Source: a virus
Length of the DNA: 64,000 nucleotides
Strand: one strand, 5' to 3'
Virus record (IMG/VR): IMGVR_UViG_3300019487_000026
Coordinates: 1 to 64,000 of that record
Shown: one piece after another, positions 32,265-40,972 of the stretch
How positions within the stretch are numbered: position 1 is the stretch's first letter
Layout: each line of letters opens with the position of its first letter
Translations under genes and position numbers: made by a program
The notes under the pieces: generated by a model
What the model was told of the DNA's origin: nothing
The model's database searches: none
The model's input: only the letters and a program-made list of their open reading frames with translations

Positions 32265-32469
32265 TCACGACCATGTCGTCGGTTCGAACATTGCGAACGA
32301 GTGCATGTGGTCTTGTGCCCTTAACAATGAAGCAGGTGCAATGACACTGTGGTCGAAACATACATCCTAGAATTTCAAGTGCTTTATCAACTGCTTCGTC
32401 AATTCTTTTGAAGGGGTGGGCTTGGTAATTCTTTCCAGTTGAGCGTTCTACACGAAAAAAGAAATCCAT
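32230..32469 (-). CDS. Unknown protein, 79 aa
   Basis: Starts MDFFFRVERSTGKNYQAHPFKR with a GGAG site. Contains CMFRPQCHCTCF, a Cys-His cluster. Convergent overlap of 35 bases with the previous gene. No family recognised. Confidence 0.6.
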   Translation of the reverse strand: MDFFFRVERSTGKNYQAHPFKRIDEAVDKALEILGCMFRPQCHCTCFIVKGTRPHALVRNVRTDDMVVITSDATDPDSF

Positions 32470-32543
32470 TGGATGGTCTCCTTATTGTTTTGCAATAGTT
32501 TAAATTGTTAAAACAGGTAAAACAACTACAAGAAAGATTTTAT

Positions 32544-35189
32544 TTATGTTGCGTTAGGAATGACGGACTTAAGCGTGACATAACCCAACCAAACCCAGTT
32601 TTCAGCCGCAACACCTGTAACAGTAATTGCTAGAGCTTCATTGGTATTGTCGGCGGTAATATTTGCATCCGTGGTTGCATCAGACTCCGCCAGTACTGTT
32701 TTGGTTGGCGCGACGAGTAGTGTTGTATTATTTGCGTTGTCACGGAAAAGCACCCCGTCCGTAAACTTGTAAACAGCGTAATCATTATTAGCAACAGTTT
32801 GGCCTTGACCAATAACCACGGCGTCAAAATGCCACACCCTACTTGCCGAGATTGTAAGTCGAGCGCTGTCAAAGGTGCGTAGTTCCGATGGAGTTGCACT
32901 AGTCGTACGTAGACGCATTTGAACAACAGCTTCGTGCGAAGCAAAATCACCACCAGCAGCGCCAGTCGTTAGCTGACGCTCCACAGCGCTTCCAAACTCG
33001 GCGATACGAGCTGTGGCAGCACCTGTGCCAGTAAAGAAGGTTCGTGGTTGTGCGTTCGTAACGGTATAACCCATTGTAATGGCTTGTGATTCATTACTAA
33101 TCGCCAAGGTACCAATAGCAATCGAATCACCCGCAGTTACGCCAGTTTCAGCACTTGGGCCTAAAGCAACAGAAAATTGACCACTTGCATTTGCGGAATT
33201 ACCGATGGCCAGTGGCGATTGAATCCCATCTGCTACAGCACCAGCACCTATCGCTATTGCGCTTGGTCCGTCAATAATGGTACTTACTCCGATCGCAATG
33301 GAATTGGCTTCGCCGGTACCAGTCCCATTGGCGGATTTTCCGATTGCAATTATGTTTGTGCCCTGTGCGTTTGCACTACTACCTATAGTAATCGCTTCTA
33401 TTCCATTTGAAGTAGCAGCAATACCAATTGCTATAGCTCCGAATTGGTTTGAGCCTGAACCTGTACCAATTGTGATTCCAAAGGTTGCATTTGACTGAGA
33501 ATTTGGACCAATTACAACGCTATTCGTTGCTGTGCCAAATTGTCCTGCACTTGCACCAGTACCCCACACGACAGCGTCATCGGCTTGATTGATCGCTCCC
33601 GAGCCGATTGCAACTGCATTATTGCCTGACGCATTAGGTGGTGTCGCCGCAACAGGATTAGCATCGTAGAGTGCCGGGGAAACTGAAGACCATGACGGTG
33701 CAACGCCTGGGCCACCCGATACGATTGCTTGACCAGCCGTTCCCGATGCACCCTCGACCAACCACTCACCTGTTGAAAGAATAGTAAGTCTTGGCAAACC
33801 TGTAGTGGACAACGCAATACTAGCTCCAACTTCTAGTGTATCACCATTACCACCTGTGATTGTAACGATACCGTCAGTGCCACCACCAGAACCAGCTGTG
33901 ATATTGATATCACCACCAGCCCCAGAAAGGCTTGTACCACCATTAATGTTGACAATACCAGCAGCACCCGGTCCTGATGAATTACCACCCGCAAGAGTAG
34001 TTATTCCTGCTGTTCCAACAAACGTGGCACCGGATGTTATATTGATACTGCCCGCATTAGTTCCAACACCATTTGTACCACCCGTTATATTAACGTCGCC
34101 TGGACTACCACTACCACCCGCAGTCCCCGTTGCTATATTAACATCACCGCTATTACCAGTACCAAAAGCACTTTGACCACTGGTTATGAAAACAGAACCC
34201 CCCTCGGCACTGTTTGGCGTACCAAAACCATCTCCTCCTGCGAGATACAGATCCCCACCAGTAAATCCAGAACCACTGGTAAGACCAGCTCGAAGGACAG
34301 CATAAGCTCCATTCATACCAAATGAATCTGCTGCCACAAGAAGAACACCCGTACCTGGAGATACTGCAAAGTTTCCAAACAACGAAAGGGCGCCATTTAT
34401 TGGATCGAATGTAAAGTTTGGTGAACTATCAATACCAGCGCCCGTTCCGTATACGATTTGGTTTGCTGGTTCCGCTGGTGTTGGTGCGACGGTATTAATC
34501 CAATTCGTTCCATTGAATGACAAGAATTGGCCTGATGATGGTGCTGTGAGAACAACATCTTGAAGTTGATCCAAAGAAATACCACTCTCGCCTTCAACAA
34601 ACAACACACTGAAGTGATCTACGTCTAGCGTTGCACCAACACCACTTGTTGCACCTTTTGATACTTGTGCAATCGGAGCACCTGAGCCACCAGGAAGATT
34701 CGTTGAGATTGTATGAACGAGAATACCATTGTTATAGAACTGCCAGCTTGCACCTGTATTGACGGCACGGAGAGGTCCGGCGATGATAAAGGCTGGACCT
34801 GTTGTCTGGCCGCCTCCATTACTACAAAAAGGAACTGCAGTCGTTGTCGTGATCATCCAGCCAACGGCATCTATGTAGCTCGGTGAGCCGCTGTCAGCAA
34901 TCATTATCAATCCATTATCACCTGGTCCTGCGGATGTGATTGCAGCTATCCACGAAAATTCGTCAACGCTTGTAAAATTGATTGGTGTTGGAAGTAAACC
35001 ACCAGCAGAAATGCCTGTTGAATGACCACCCGTGATTCCAGTGGTAATTCGCACTGCACCAAACGAAGCATTCGCAACGTTCGTAACAGTTCCGCTTCCG
35101 ACTGCATTGAAAAGTGTCCAACCTAGACCCGTTCCTGTTACGAAATCATCAAACAAACCACGAGTTGCTGTGTCAAATGGTACGGCCAC
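32544..35189 (-). CDS. Tail fibre / adhesin with YadA-type head repeats
   Basis: 881 aa, GTG start with GGGAG site. The first ~200 residues look like a lectin/concanavalin-like domain. Residues about 310-460 are Gly-rich repeats (GG.....GD.NI.GG). Residues about 520-760 carry Hep_Hag repeats of the S.AIG..A type, as in YadA-like trimeric adhesins. The end has a beta region. Likely trimeric receptor-binding fibre. Low Cys and Trp, high Gly/Ala/Ser fit a fibre. A homing endonuclease lies upstream of it. Confidence 0.82.
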   Translation of the reverse strand: MAVPFDTATRGLFDDFVTGTGLGWTLFNAVGSGTVTNVANASFGAVRITTGITGGHSTGISAGGLLPTPINFTSVDEFSWIAAITSAGPGDNGLIMIADSGSPSYIDAVGWMITTTTAVPFCSNGGGQTTGPAFIIAGPLRAVNTGASWQFYNNGILVHTISTNLPGGSGAPIAQVSKGATSGVGATLDVDHFSVLFVEGESGISLDQLQDVVLTAPSSGQFLSFNGTNWINTVAPTPAEPANQIVYGTGAGIDSSPNFTFDPINGALSLFGNFAVSPGTGVLLVAADSFGMNGAYAVLRAGLTSGSGFTGGDLYLAGGDGFGTPNSAEGGSVFITSGQSAFGTGNSGDVNIATGTAGGSGSPGDVNITGGTNGVGTNAGSINITSGATFVGTAGITTLAGGNSSGPGAAGIVNINGGTSLSGAGGDINITAGSGGGTDGIVTITGGNGDTLEVGASIALSTTGLPRLTILSTGEWLVEGASGTAGQAIVSGGPGVAPSWSSVSPALYDANPVAATPPNASGNNAVAIGSGAINQADDAVVWGTGASAGQFGTATNSVVIGPNSQSNATFGITIGTGSGSNQFGAIAIGIAATSNGIEAITIGSSANAQGTNIIAIGKSANGTGTGEANSIAIGVSTIIDGPSAIAIGAGAVADGIQSPLAIGNSANASGQFSVALGPSAETGVTAGDSIAIGTLAISNESQAITMGYTVTNAQPRTFFTGTGAATARIAEFGSAVERQLTTGAAGGDFASHEAVVQMRLRTTSATPSELRTFDSARLTISASRVWHFDAVVIGQGQTVANNDYAVYKFTDGVLFRDNANNTTLLVAPTKTVLAESDATTDANITADNTNEALAITVTGVAAENWVWLGYVTLKSVIPNAT

Positions 35190-35213
35190 GTGAAATCTCC
35201 CGAAATGTGTAAA

Positions 35214-35220
35214 TATTTAT
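35214..35220 (-). promoter_or_regulatory. Late promoter box of the tail fibre
   Basis: ATAAATA on the minus strand, 24 bases before the GTG at 35189. Confidence 0.65.
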
Positions 35221-35236
35221 CGTTTTCGAGGAGAAA

Positions 35237-35983
35237 CTACTGAAGTTCAGTATCAAGAAAAGCCAGCAGGGTTTTTGCTTCTCGAAAACTCATCCGTAAT
35301 AGTCGATACTCACATTGCCGGGCGAATTGTGTTTTTGTTTCATCATGAATCTTGAATCTTTCAAACCGATTGTTCTTATGAAAGAGGGGGGATTGCTTGA
35401 AGTGTTGCTCACCATCATATTCCAATAACAAATTTTTGGAAGGAATGTAGAAATCGAAAACAAGCTTTCGGTTTGTGAATGGTGATCGACAATTGTCGAA
35501 TTTCTTTTGACGGATAAAGACAATATTGCGTTCGGTAAGTGCCTTGGCAATGCGTTCCTCAACAAATGATCCCTTTGACGAACAGGTAGGGCAGGCTTGA
35601 CCGGTGAGATGTTTTTCGGCTCGAGCAATACGAAACAATCCGTGTGTGGGACAAAGAATTTCAATCGGCTTATGACTTGCAATATAACAAACGTTTGTGT
35701 AATCATAAACCTTTCCGTGTATCACTTCCGCTCGCTGTTGAAATTCTTTTTTCGTCAACACCGTCCTTTCTCGATTTCGTTTTGCTTTTGCAAGACGTTC
35801 ACATTGTGGACAGCCTTGTTTGTGTGATGTGTGATTGTTTGGTCTTTGAGAGAATGATCCGTGTTGTTTACAAATAATCTCAATCTTTGTAGCGGCATTT
35901 TTGTAAATAACACGCGAATAATCATAATGCTGACCGTGCACTTTTCGCGCCTTGTTTATAAAAAGAGTTGTATTGAGTCTCAT
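35237..35983 (-). CDS. Free-standing homing endonuclease (Vsr-like / EDxHD type with DUF723 repeats)
   Basis: 248 aa. Two N-terminal repeats of the form F..KA...HG..YDYS.V.Y....I..IC..HG.F.Q.P..H...GCP.C, each with a zinc-binding CxxC. The C-terminal domain FVEERIAKALTERNIVF...KLVFDFYIPSKNLLLEYDGEQHF matches a PD-(D/E)xK / Vsr-like nuclease. Such genes lie next to the gene they invade, here the tail fibre. Confidence 0.82.
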   Translation of the reverse strand: MRLNTTLFINKARKVHGQHYDYSRVIYKNAATKIEIICKQHGSFSQRPNNHTSHKQGCPQCERLAKAKRNRERTVLTKKEFQQRAEVIHGKVYDYTNVCYIASHKPIEILCPTHGLFRIARAEKHLTGQACPTCSSKGSFVEERIAKALTERNIVFIRQKKFDNCRSPFTNRKLVFDFYIPSKNLLLEYDGEQHFKQSPLFHKNNRFERFKIHDETKTQFARQCEYRLLRMSFREAKTLLAFLDTELQ

Positions 35984-36012
35984 ATGTTCATATTTAGGAG
36001 GAGCTACAAACT

Positions 36013-36582
36013 ATGTCAAATTTCGATGTTGCAATAGAAGTCATTCTCAAAAACGAGGGGGGATTCGTGAATCACCCCAATGATCCAGGTGGAGCAACCT
36101 CCTATGGTATCAGCCTACGATTTTTGGCCGAACATCCAGAGCTTGGGGATTTTGATTTAGACGGTGATGTAGATATTGAAGATATTGCGAATATGACACG
36201 TGAACAAGCGATCGAAATTTACCGTATCTGTTGGTGGGACCAATATGGCTACGGGCGCATCATTGACCAAACAATTGCTACAAAGGTCTTTGATCATTCT
36301 GTGAACATGGGTGCAAAACGAGCTCACATTCTTCTCCAGACAGCGTTAAACAAAGCATTTGGTTTGAACCTATCAGTTGATGGTGTTTTGGGCAATGCGT
36401 CTTGTAATGCGATCAATCATTGCCTAGATGGCGACCAAGAACAGATACTGTTGTCAGCATATTGCGAAGAGATTTGGGGCTTTTATTCACGCCTTATCGC
36501 TGGTAATCCGAAGTTTAAAGTGTTCGAAAGAGGTTGGAAGCGACGAGCGTTTGAACTCTGCGGAGCAAATGAATTAGGTTGA
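36013..36582 (+). CDS. Endolysin, GH108 N-acetylmuramidase, with an EF-hand-like insert
   Basis: 189 aa, GGAGGAG site. ILKNEGGFVNHPNDPGGATSYGIS is the GH108 active-site region (Glu in NEGG). A peptidoglycan-binding-like C-terminal half follows. Between them, DFDLDGDVDIEDIANMT is a Ca-binding loop of EF-hand/dockerin type, which is unusual and may make lysis calcium-dependent. Followed by a small membrane protein. Confidence 0.88.
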   Translation: MSNFDVAIEVILKNEGGFVNHPNDPGGATSYGISLRFLAEHPELGDFDLDGDVDIEDIANMTREQAIEIYRICWWDQYGYGRIIDQTIATKVFDHSVNMGAKRAHILLQTALNKAFGLNLSVDGVLGNASCNAINHCLDGDQEQILLSAYCEEIWGFYSRLIAGNPKFKVFERGWKRRAFELCGANELG

Positions 36583-36608
36583 CCTTTGACCCCTTTTAGG
36601 AGATGGTA

Positions 36609-36716
36609 ATGGAACTTGTACGCTATGTTGTGGCTTTTGCACTTGAAAACCCATATACTTTTGGAGCAATACTATTTGTTATTGGTGGTTTGATTGCCGC
36701 CTTTACTGCCAAATGA
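36609..36716 (+). CDS. Small one-helix membrane protein, 35 aa, possible holin-like
   Basis: ATG at 36609 with AGGAG. Residues 17-34 (YTFGAILFVIGGLIAAFT) form one membrane helix. Position just after the endolysin suggests a lysis role (pinholin or accessory), not proven. Short but supported by ribosome site and tight spacing. Confidence 0.6.
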   Translation: MELVRYVVAFALENPYTFGAILFVIGGLIAAFTAK

Positions 36717-36722
36717 GTTAAC

Positions 36723-37523
36723 ATGAAACTCCGGATTTTTTCCGATTTGCACATTGAATTTACCGATTATCATTTCGAGAAGCTCGATGATGATAAAGAG
36801 ACTATTTGTATCCTTGCTGGCGATATTGGTGTTCCGTTGAATCGACCGGGCGAGCCGAGTCCATTAATGGCGTTCCTTGGTCGTGCTAGTGAACAATTCA
36901 AACGTGTTCTGTATGTTGTTGGCAACCATGAATACTATCATGGCTGGTTTCCAGCAACTCGACGACATATTGCTGAGGACATTGAAGATGCTAAATTTGG
37001 CAACGTGATCCTTCTCGAGGATGCAATGCATGTTGAAGACAACGTTGCATTCATTGGTGCTACACTATGGACATACTTGAATCCAATTGGTGCTCATCAC
37101 GCAATGGCTTACATGAATGACTTTCGCATCATCAAGAAACAGGACGGAGCTCTTGTTCGTCGTTTCCGTCCGGAAGATGCGAATATTGTCCATGAAACTT
37201 CGAAGCATTTTATCAAGACTGCGGCTCAGTTGGCACACGAGAATGGTCAGAAGGTTGTTGTGATCACTCATCATGGCCCTTCGTACCAGTCTGTTCATGC
37301 TCGCTATAAAGACAGCATGATGAATGATGCATTCGTTTCGAATCTGGAACCACTGATTGAAACAATTCATCCTGTTTTGTGGATTCATGGTCATGTGCAC
37401 GATCCATTCGATTACATGGTCGATGAGACTCGTGTAATTGCGAATCCTCGTGGCTACCCACAAGAGCAGATTCGTTCGAGAGCTGAAAAACGCCACGACC
37501 CTCTTTTGGCCGTAGAAGTCTAG
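36723..37523 (+). CDS. Calcineurin-like metallophosphoesterase
   Basis: 266 aa. FSDLHIEF, AGDIGVP, GNHEYYHG, ITHHGPS and HGHVHDPFDY are the metal-binding set, similar to phage and bacterial YkuE-type phosphoesterases. Substrate unknown. Third member of this family in the window but with different sequence from 11084 and 28014. Ends in TAG. Confidence 0.87.
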   Translation: MKLRIFSDLHIEFTDYHFEKLDDDKETICILAGDIGVPLNRPGEPSPLMAFLGRASEQFKRVLYVVGNHEYYHGWFPATRRHIAEDIEDAKFGNVILLEDAMHVEDNVAFIGATLWTYLNPIGAHHAMAYMNDFRIIKKQDGALVRRFRPEDANIVHETSKHFIKTAAQLAHENGQKVVVITHHGPSYQSVHARYKDSMMNDAFVSNLEPLIETIHPVLWIHGHVHDPFDYMVDETRVIANPRGYPQEQIRSRAEKRHDPLLAVEV

Positions 37524-37544
37524 GCCGAGTTTATCTACACAAGC

Positions 37545-37551
37545 ATAAATA
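37545..37551 (+). promoter_or_regulatory. T4-like late promoter box
   Basis: CATAAATA 22 bases before the ATG at 37573, with GGAG between. Confidence 0.65.
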
Positions 37552-37572
37552 GCTGAAATATGGAGAGAACCC

Positions 37573-37878
37573 ATGAGTAAGCTACTTGAAGAAATGCGTA
37601 AATTTGCTGGTATTCCTGTTGCGGCGCCGCCAGAAGGATTAAAGCGTCTTCCACCAATTAAACTCACGGAAGAAGATGTTTCAGCCGAACACATTGCGAA
37701 GGAGCGTGAAGTGTTTAACGCTTGCATCAAGTCTTGCGAAGAAATCCTCAAGATGTGTGAGGCCCGCCTGAAAGAAAAAGGCCTAAGCGATGAACACCGC
37801 AAACAATACACAGAGATGTGTGCTTGCACAAAAGAACACGTCGCAGGGCTGAAAAAGCACCTCGCAAGTTATAAGTAG
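37573..37878 (+). CDS. Unknown Cys-rich helical protein, 101 aa
   Basis: Helical, with Cys at CIKSCEEILKMC and MCAC, and Pro-rich start (GIPVAAPPEGLKRLPPIKL). The leader MSKLLEEMRKFAG could be cut after LLE. Late promoter upstream. Function unknown; the Cys pairs may form a helical hairpin held by disulfides or metal. Confidence 0.7.
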   Translation: MSKLLEEMRKFAGIPVAAPPEGLKRLPPIKLTEEDVSAEHIAKEREVFNACIKSCEEILKMCEARLKEKGLSDEHRKQYTEMCACTKEHVAGLKKHLASYK

Positions 37879-37886
37879 GTCATCCT

Positions 37887-38308
37887 ATGAAGCTGGAAAC
37901 GCTTCACAATCAAACACGAGATGCGCTGGACTTCCGCTATCACCATCTTTATGGACAACTAATGTCTTGTACAAACAAATGCGAGCGGATTATGTGAAAG
38001 AATATGACGAGTGGCCTGAGATGTTTACTTCAGACACGTTCGGTCGCGTGCGTTATCCTATCATTGTTGAAAGAAAATTTGGTCAAGCAACCAAACGTGT
38101 TGGTGAGTGGGAAGACAAAGAGAAAGAGAAAGAGAAACTGAATCTCGGTATTTCATCAGAAGGATTTCATATTTGGTTGGATTGGCCCGGGCATGAAAAA
38201 TTTCAGCCATTAGTTGTGCAATTAACAAAAATCGTCCAAGCCACGGTTGAGCATGGAATTGTAGCCGATAATCCTTCTTCGTGGTGGGAGAAGTTACTAA
38301 ACTGGTAA
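37887..38308 (+). pseudogene. Unknown protein split by a frameshift
   Basis: The first frame (MKLETLHNQTRDALDFRYHH) stops at 37997; the second (LYKQMRADYVKEYDEWPEMF...) is open through to 38308 in another frame. Adding one T in the TCTTG at 37965-37969 would join them into a single ~140-residue protein. The second part contains a KEKEKEK run and a WSS-WW end. Either a 1-nt assembly error or a real mutation. No family recognised. Confidence 0.6.
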
Positions 38309-38311
38309 CCA

Positions 38312-38408
38312 ATAAATACATATGTTGACCTTTTACGATTGCTTATCGTAGAATGGCCATAGGTGGAGGGATAGACCCTCAACCACTAATTTTGGAAGGA
38401 TTTTCCAA
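38312..38408 (+). promoter_or_regulatory. Leader of the NadM-Nudix gene with two hairpins
   Basis: Contains ATAAATA (38312-38318), TTGACC and TAGAAT boxes 18 bases apart, then a hairpin GAGGG-ATAGA-CCCTC within GGTGG/CCAC, then TTGGAA-GGATT-TTCCAA next to the ATG. The last stem would hide the AAGGA ribosome site. This suggests RNA-level control. Confidence 0.5.
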
Positions 38409-39386
38409 ATGCCTACGTATCAATACGACTACATTGTTTTCATTGGCCGATTTCAGCCATTCCATAACGGACACAAATATGCCCTTGATCGAGCTCTAAC
38501 ACTTGCTGAGCGAGTGATTGTGTTTGTTGGTAGTGCCTTTCAGCCTCGTACAATCAAGAATCCGTTCACGGCTGAAGAGCGTATCGAAATGCTTCATTCC
38601 GTATATCCGGACAACAAACAACTTATTTCTCTACCTATTCGCGATCAACTGTACAACGATCAGCGCTGGATTGCGGAGATTCAGGAGAAGACGCGTACCG
38701 TGATCGCCGCTGCTGGTTGGCGCCCGGGCCCAACGAAAATTGGAATCACGGGGTTCAGCAAAGACGAAAGTTCATATTATCTCGATCTGTTCCCCCAGTG
38801 GGAATCTGTTCCGCATGAACCAATCGATATGATCAATGCGACCGACATTCGGCGATTGCTGTTTGAAGGAATCAGCGCCTCGTTCGTTAAGAGTACGATG
38901 CCTGAAGTTGTTTTCGACTATGTGTCGAAATTCAAGAATTCAGACGACTTCAAACAACTGCGTCGTGAGTACGACTTTATCAAGCAGTATAAGGCTGCTT
39001 GGAGTGTTGCTCCATATGCGCCAACCTTTCTTACCGTCGATGCAGGTGTTATTCAGTCGGGACACATTCTGCTCGTTCAACGCAAAGCGTCTCCAGGGGA
39101 GGGATTGTGGGCTCTGCCGGGTGGTTTTGTTAATCAGAACGAAACGATTGTTGATGCGATGGTTCGTGAGCTTCGCGAAGAGACTAAACTTAAGGTTCCT
39201 GCTCCCGTGTTGAAGGGTTCGATCAAAGCAATGAAAGTATTCGATCATCCTGATCGTTCTTTGCGTGGACGAACTATTACTCATGCACACCTGATCGAGC
39301 TGCCGGCAGGTCCGCTACCTGCTGTCAAAGGTGGTGATGACGCAAAGAAAGCAAAATGGTTTCCGATCAGTGAAATCCGGAGTTAA
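38409..39386 (+). CDS. Bifunctional NMN adenylyltransferase / Nudix hydrolase
   Basis: 325 aa. N-terminal NadM-type domain with GRFQPFHNGHKYAL and the second-half motif SKDESSYY. C-terminal Nudix box GGFVNQNETIVDAMVRELREET. The first activity makes NAD from NMN; the Nudix part probably hydrolyses ADP-ribose. KVP40 and relatives carry the same fusion (NatV). NAD rebuilding also counters NAD-depleting defence systems, which is a possible role. Confidence 0.92.
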   Translation: MPTYQYDYIVFIGRFQPFHNGHKYALDRALTLAERVIVFVGSAFQPRTIKNPFTAEERIEMLHSVYPDNKQLISLPIRDQLYNDQRWIAEIQEKTRTVIAAAGWRPGPTKIGITGFSKDESSYYLDLFPQWESVPHEPIDMINATDIRRLLFEGISASFVKSTMPEVVFDYVSKFKNSDDFKQLRREYDFIKQYKAAWSVAPYAPTFLTVDAGVIQSGHILLVQRKASPGEGLWALPGGFVNQNETIVDAMVRELREETKLKVPAPVLKGSIKAMKVFDHPDRSLRGRTITHAHLIELPAGPLPAVKGGDDAKKAKWFPISEIRS

Positions 39387-39405
39387 AATCTTTTCGAGGA
39401 TCACT

Positions 39406-39819
39406 ATGACATTATTCAGTACTTTTTGGGCCAAGTGTAAGCCAACCCTTTGGTGGGAGTGGTTGCCCGGACGACAAACGAACGGGGCGTATTACAAAAT
39501 GCGTTTGTGGCAGTCCAAGTGGCCCTTCATGCATGACGTATGGTTGATTCATTATCCGGAAGGCTCATACATTCCTCCTCATATTGATGAGGTTGATAGA
39601 TATCGACACTATCGGTTGAATATTGTTCTCCGCGAGGCTGTTGAAGGTGGAGATTTTGAGCCCTCTGGCCTGATGCAACCTTTTATTAACACCCGTCGGG
39701 TGAAATTCTTTCGGCCTGATCGAATCGTGCATGGCGTAAAGAAGATCGTTAAAGGTACTCGATTAGTGTTGAGTATTGGATGGGCGTTGAAAAAGAAACG
39801 ACCGGGGCCACCATGGTGA
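39406..39819 (+). CDS. 2-oxoglutarate/Fe(II)-dependent oxygenase-like protein
   Basis: 137 aa from the ATG at 39406 (CGAGGA site). PPHIDEVD (HxD), FRPDRIVHGVKKI (distal His) and KGTRLVLSIGW (Arg binding 2-oxoglutarate) are in the expected order. T4-like phages carry several such proteins with unknown substrates. Confidence 0.8.
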   Translation: MTLFSTFWAKCKPTLWWEWLPGRQTNGAYYKMRLWQSKWPFMHDVWLIHYPEGSYIPPHIDEVDRYRHYRLNIVLREAVEGGDFEPSGLMQPFINTRRVKFFRPDRIVHGVKKIVKGTRLVLSIGWALKKKRPGPPW

Positions 39820-40175
39820 AAAACCTCAGTGCAACTCCAGACGGATGTAGTGATTACGCCTGGCAGAGGTACAATTATTTTTGTGACCGATTGGTGGATT
39901 TGCATAACACTTGTGTGTTTGCTTTTGAAAAGAAGTATGGATTTAGGCTCGCAGACCTTGAAAGAGGCAACGAATTTCCTTTGCGGATGACAGATTTCGC
40001 TGTTATTGAAGTTATTGCTGTGCTAGACTCCTCGACGAACTTGAGTAGAGATTGCCCCATGCGTGTGTGGACGGAGTGGACATTTGCTGAGGACCTGCTT
40101 AGAATGATCGATGAAGTGAATAACTCATCAAGGGGTCTCTATAATGAAAGAAAACAAAAGACTAAAGGGAGCTAA
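39813..40175 (+). CDS. Unknown protein, 120 aa
   Basis: Mostly helical, DYAWQRYNYFCDRLVDLHN and WTEWTFAEDLLRMIDEV. Start chosen at 39813 after GGGG; an ATG at 39780 would overlap the previous gene by 40 bases. No family recognised. Its end overlaps the broken gene at 40144. Confidence 0.6.
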   Translation: MVKNLSATPDGCSDYAWQRYNYFCDRLVDLHNTCVFAFEKKYGFRLADLERGNEFPLRMTDFAVIEVIAVLDSSTNLSRDCPMRVWTEWTFAEDLLRMIDEVNNSSRGLYNERKQKTKGS

Positions 40176-40355
40176 TCTTTTGACACTGGCCGCAACGAAA
40201 CACTTGAGCAGGCGATAAAACTTGACTTGATGCTCTTGCAATTGTTCGATCGACACAATATTCCGTACAGAACATTTCGCGTCAACGAAGAAATCGAGAA
40301 GCAAGTGTTTGACTACATCTGGGAAAGGTTTGAACGCGTTTCAGCCGTAAGTTGA
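40144..40355 (+). pseudogene. Small unknown protein split by a frameshift
   Basis: ATG at 40144 (AAGGGG site) opens MKENKRLKGANL and then stops early. In the next frame TGRNETLEQAIKLDLMLLQLF...FERVSAVS is open to 40355 with no start of its own. Adding one T to the TTTT at 40182-40185 joins them to a ~70-residue helical protein. Confidence 0.55.
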
Positions 40356-40380
40356 CTTTTGCGGTTCGACCATATATAGT
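40352..40380 (+). promoter_or_regulatory. Sigma70-type promoter before tRNA-Met
   Basis: TTGACT, 17-base spacer, TATAGT. The tRNA begins 14 bases after the -10 box. Confidence 0.75.
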
Positions 40381-40393
40381 TAACCCTTACAAT

Positions 40394-40469
40394 TGCGGGT
40401 TAGAGCAGAAGTAGCTCGCCTGGCTCATAACCAGGAGGCCGTGGCGTGCAATTCCCACACCCGCTACCA
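40394..40469 (+). tRNA. Initiator-like tRNA-Met(CAT)
   Basis: 76 nt with encoded CCA. The body closely follows bacterial initiator tRNA (AGAGCAG...GTAGCTCG, CTCATAA loop),and position 1 is T facing T72, an unpaired 1-72 as needed by initiators. Anticodon stem CCTGG/CCAGG. The T-arm is weak (GTGG...CCAC with a changed loop), so function is uncertain. Confidence 0.75.
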
Positions 40470-40747
40470 ATCAGTTGCGCAGGTTAGTGATACTTCATCA
40501 CTCGTGCGAACTAGAGAGGCAACTCTTTAGCGTGTGCCGAACACGTGAGTTAGTAGTCGCAAGGCGAAAGCAGAAGGTCAGTGGTAGTGCTGTTCACTAT
40601 CCCCTTCAGGAGGGAGAGAATGATTATGCTCTGGAAATCAGGGCCGTGGCTGACACGTTATAAGCGGCTTGGGGTACAGAAATAATTCTGGATCACAAAG
40701 CGACGGCACTAGCCGACCTATACTCTGATTGAATTTTTTTGAGAAAT
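40470..40747 (+). other. Structured leader between tRNA-Met and bS21, with a 21-codon frame
   Basis: Bases 40473-40537 can fold into nested stems (AGTTG/CAACT, CGCA/TGCG, GTGAT/ATCAC). At 40620 an ATG with a strong AGGAGGGAG site opens a 21-codon frame (MIMLWKSGPWLTRYKRLGVQK). A CGGC-ACTA-GCCG hairpin and a run of seven T precede the bS21 gene. It may be a regulated leader; no known RNA family recognised. Confidence 0.4.
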
Positions 40748-40972
40748 ATGCCAACAGTCCATCTAAATCCAGAACGACAATCTCTCAAAGATGTCGAAAT
40801 TGCTCTCCGCAAGCTGAAGAAGCTTGTCGAAAAATGTGGGACATTGAAAAAGCTTCATGAGAAGGAATTTCATGAGCGTGCCGGTGTCAAACGCAATCGT
40901 AAACGTGCTGCTGCCATTATGCGGTGGCGTCGAGAAACCCAAAAGCACCAACTCCCGCCAAAACTTTACTGA
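40748..40972 (+). CDS. rpsU: Ribosomal protein bS21
   Basis: 74 aa. PTVHLNPERQSLKDVEIALRKLKKLVEKCGTL follows the bS21 pattern (basic N-terminal strand, ALRRFKR-type helix), then EFHERAGVKRNRKRAAAIMRWRR matches the F.E.P..KRKRK..A region. bS21 sits at the mRNA exit side of the 30S subunit. Phage copies are thought to replace the host protein and bias translation toward phage mRNAs. TGATG overlap with the next gene. Confidence 0.88.
   Translation: MPTVHLNPERQSLKDVEIALRKLKKLVEKCGTLKKLHEKEFHERAGVKRNRKRAAAIMRWRRETQKHQLPPKLY

Noticed and set aside
33805-34176. Plus-strand Pro/Val/Ile-rich frame over the tail fibre gene
   Set aside because: It is the antisense of the Gly-rich fibre repeats and has no ribosome site.
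32544-35189. Repeats that could suggest a CRISPR or tandem array
   Set aside because: They are degenerate coding repeats (YadA and Gly-rich), without constant spacer length.
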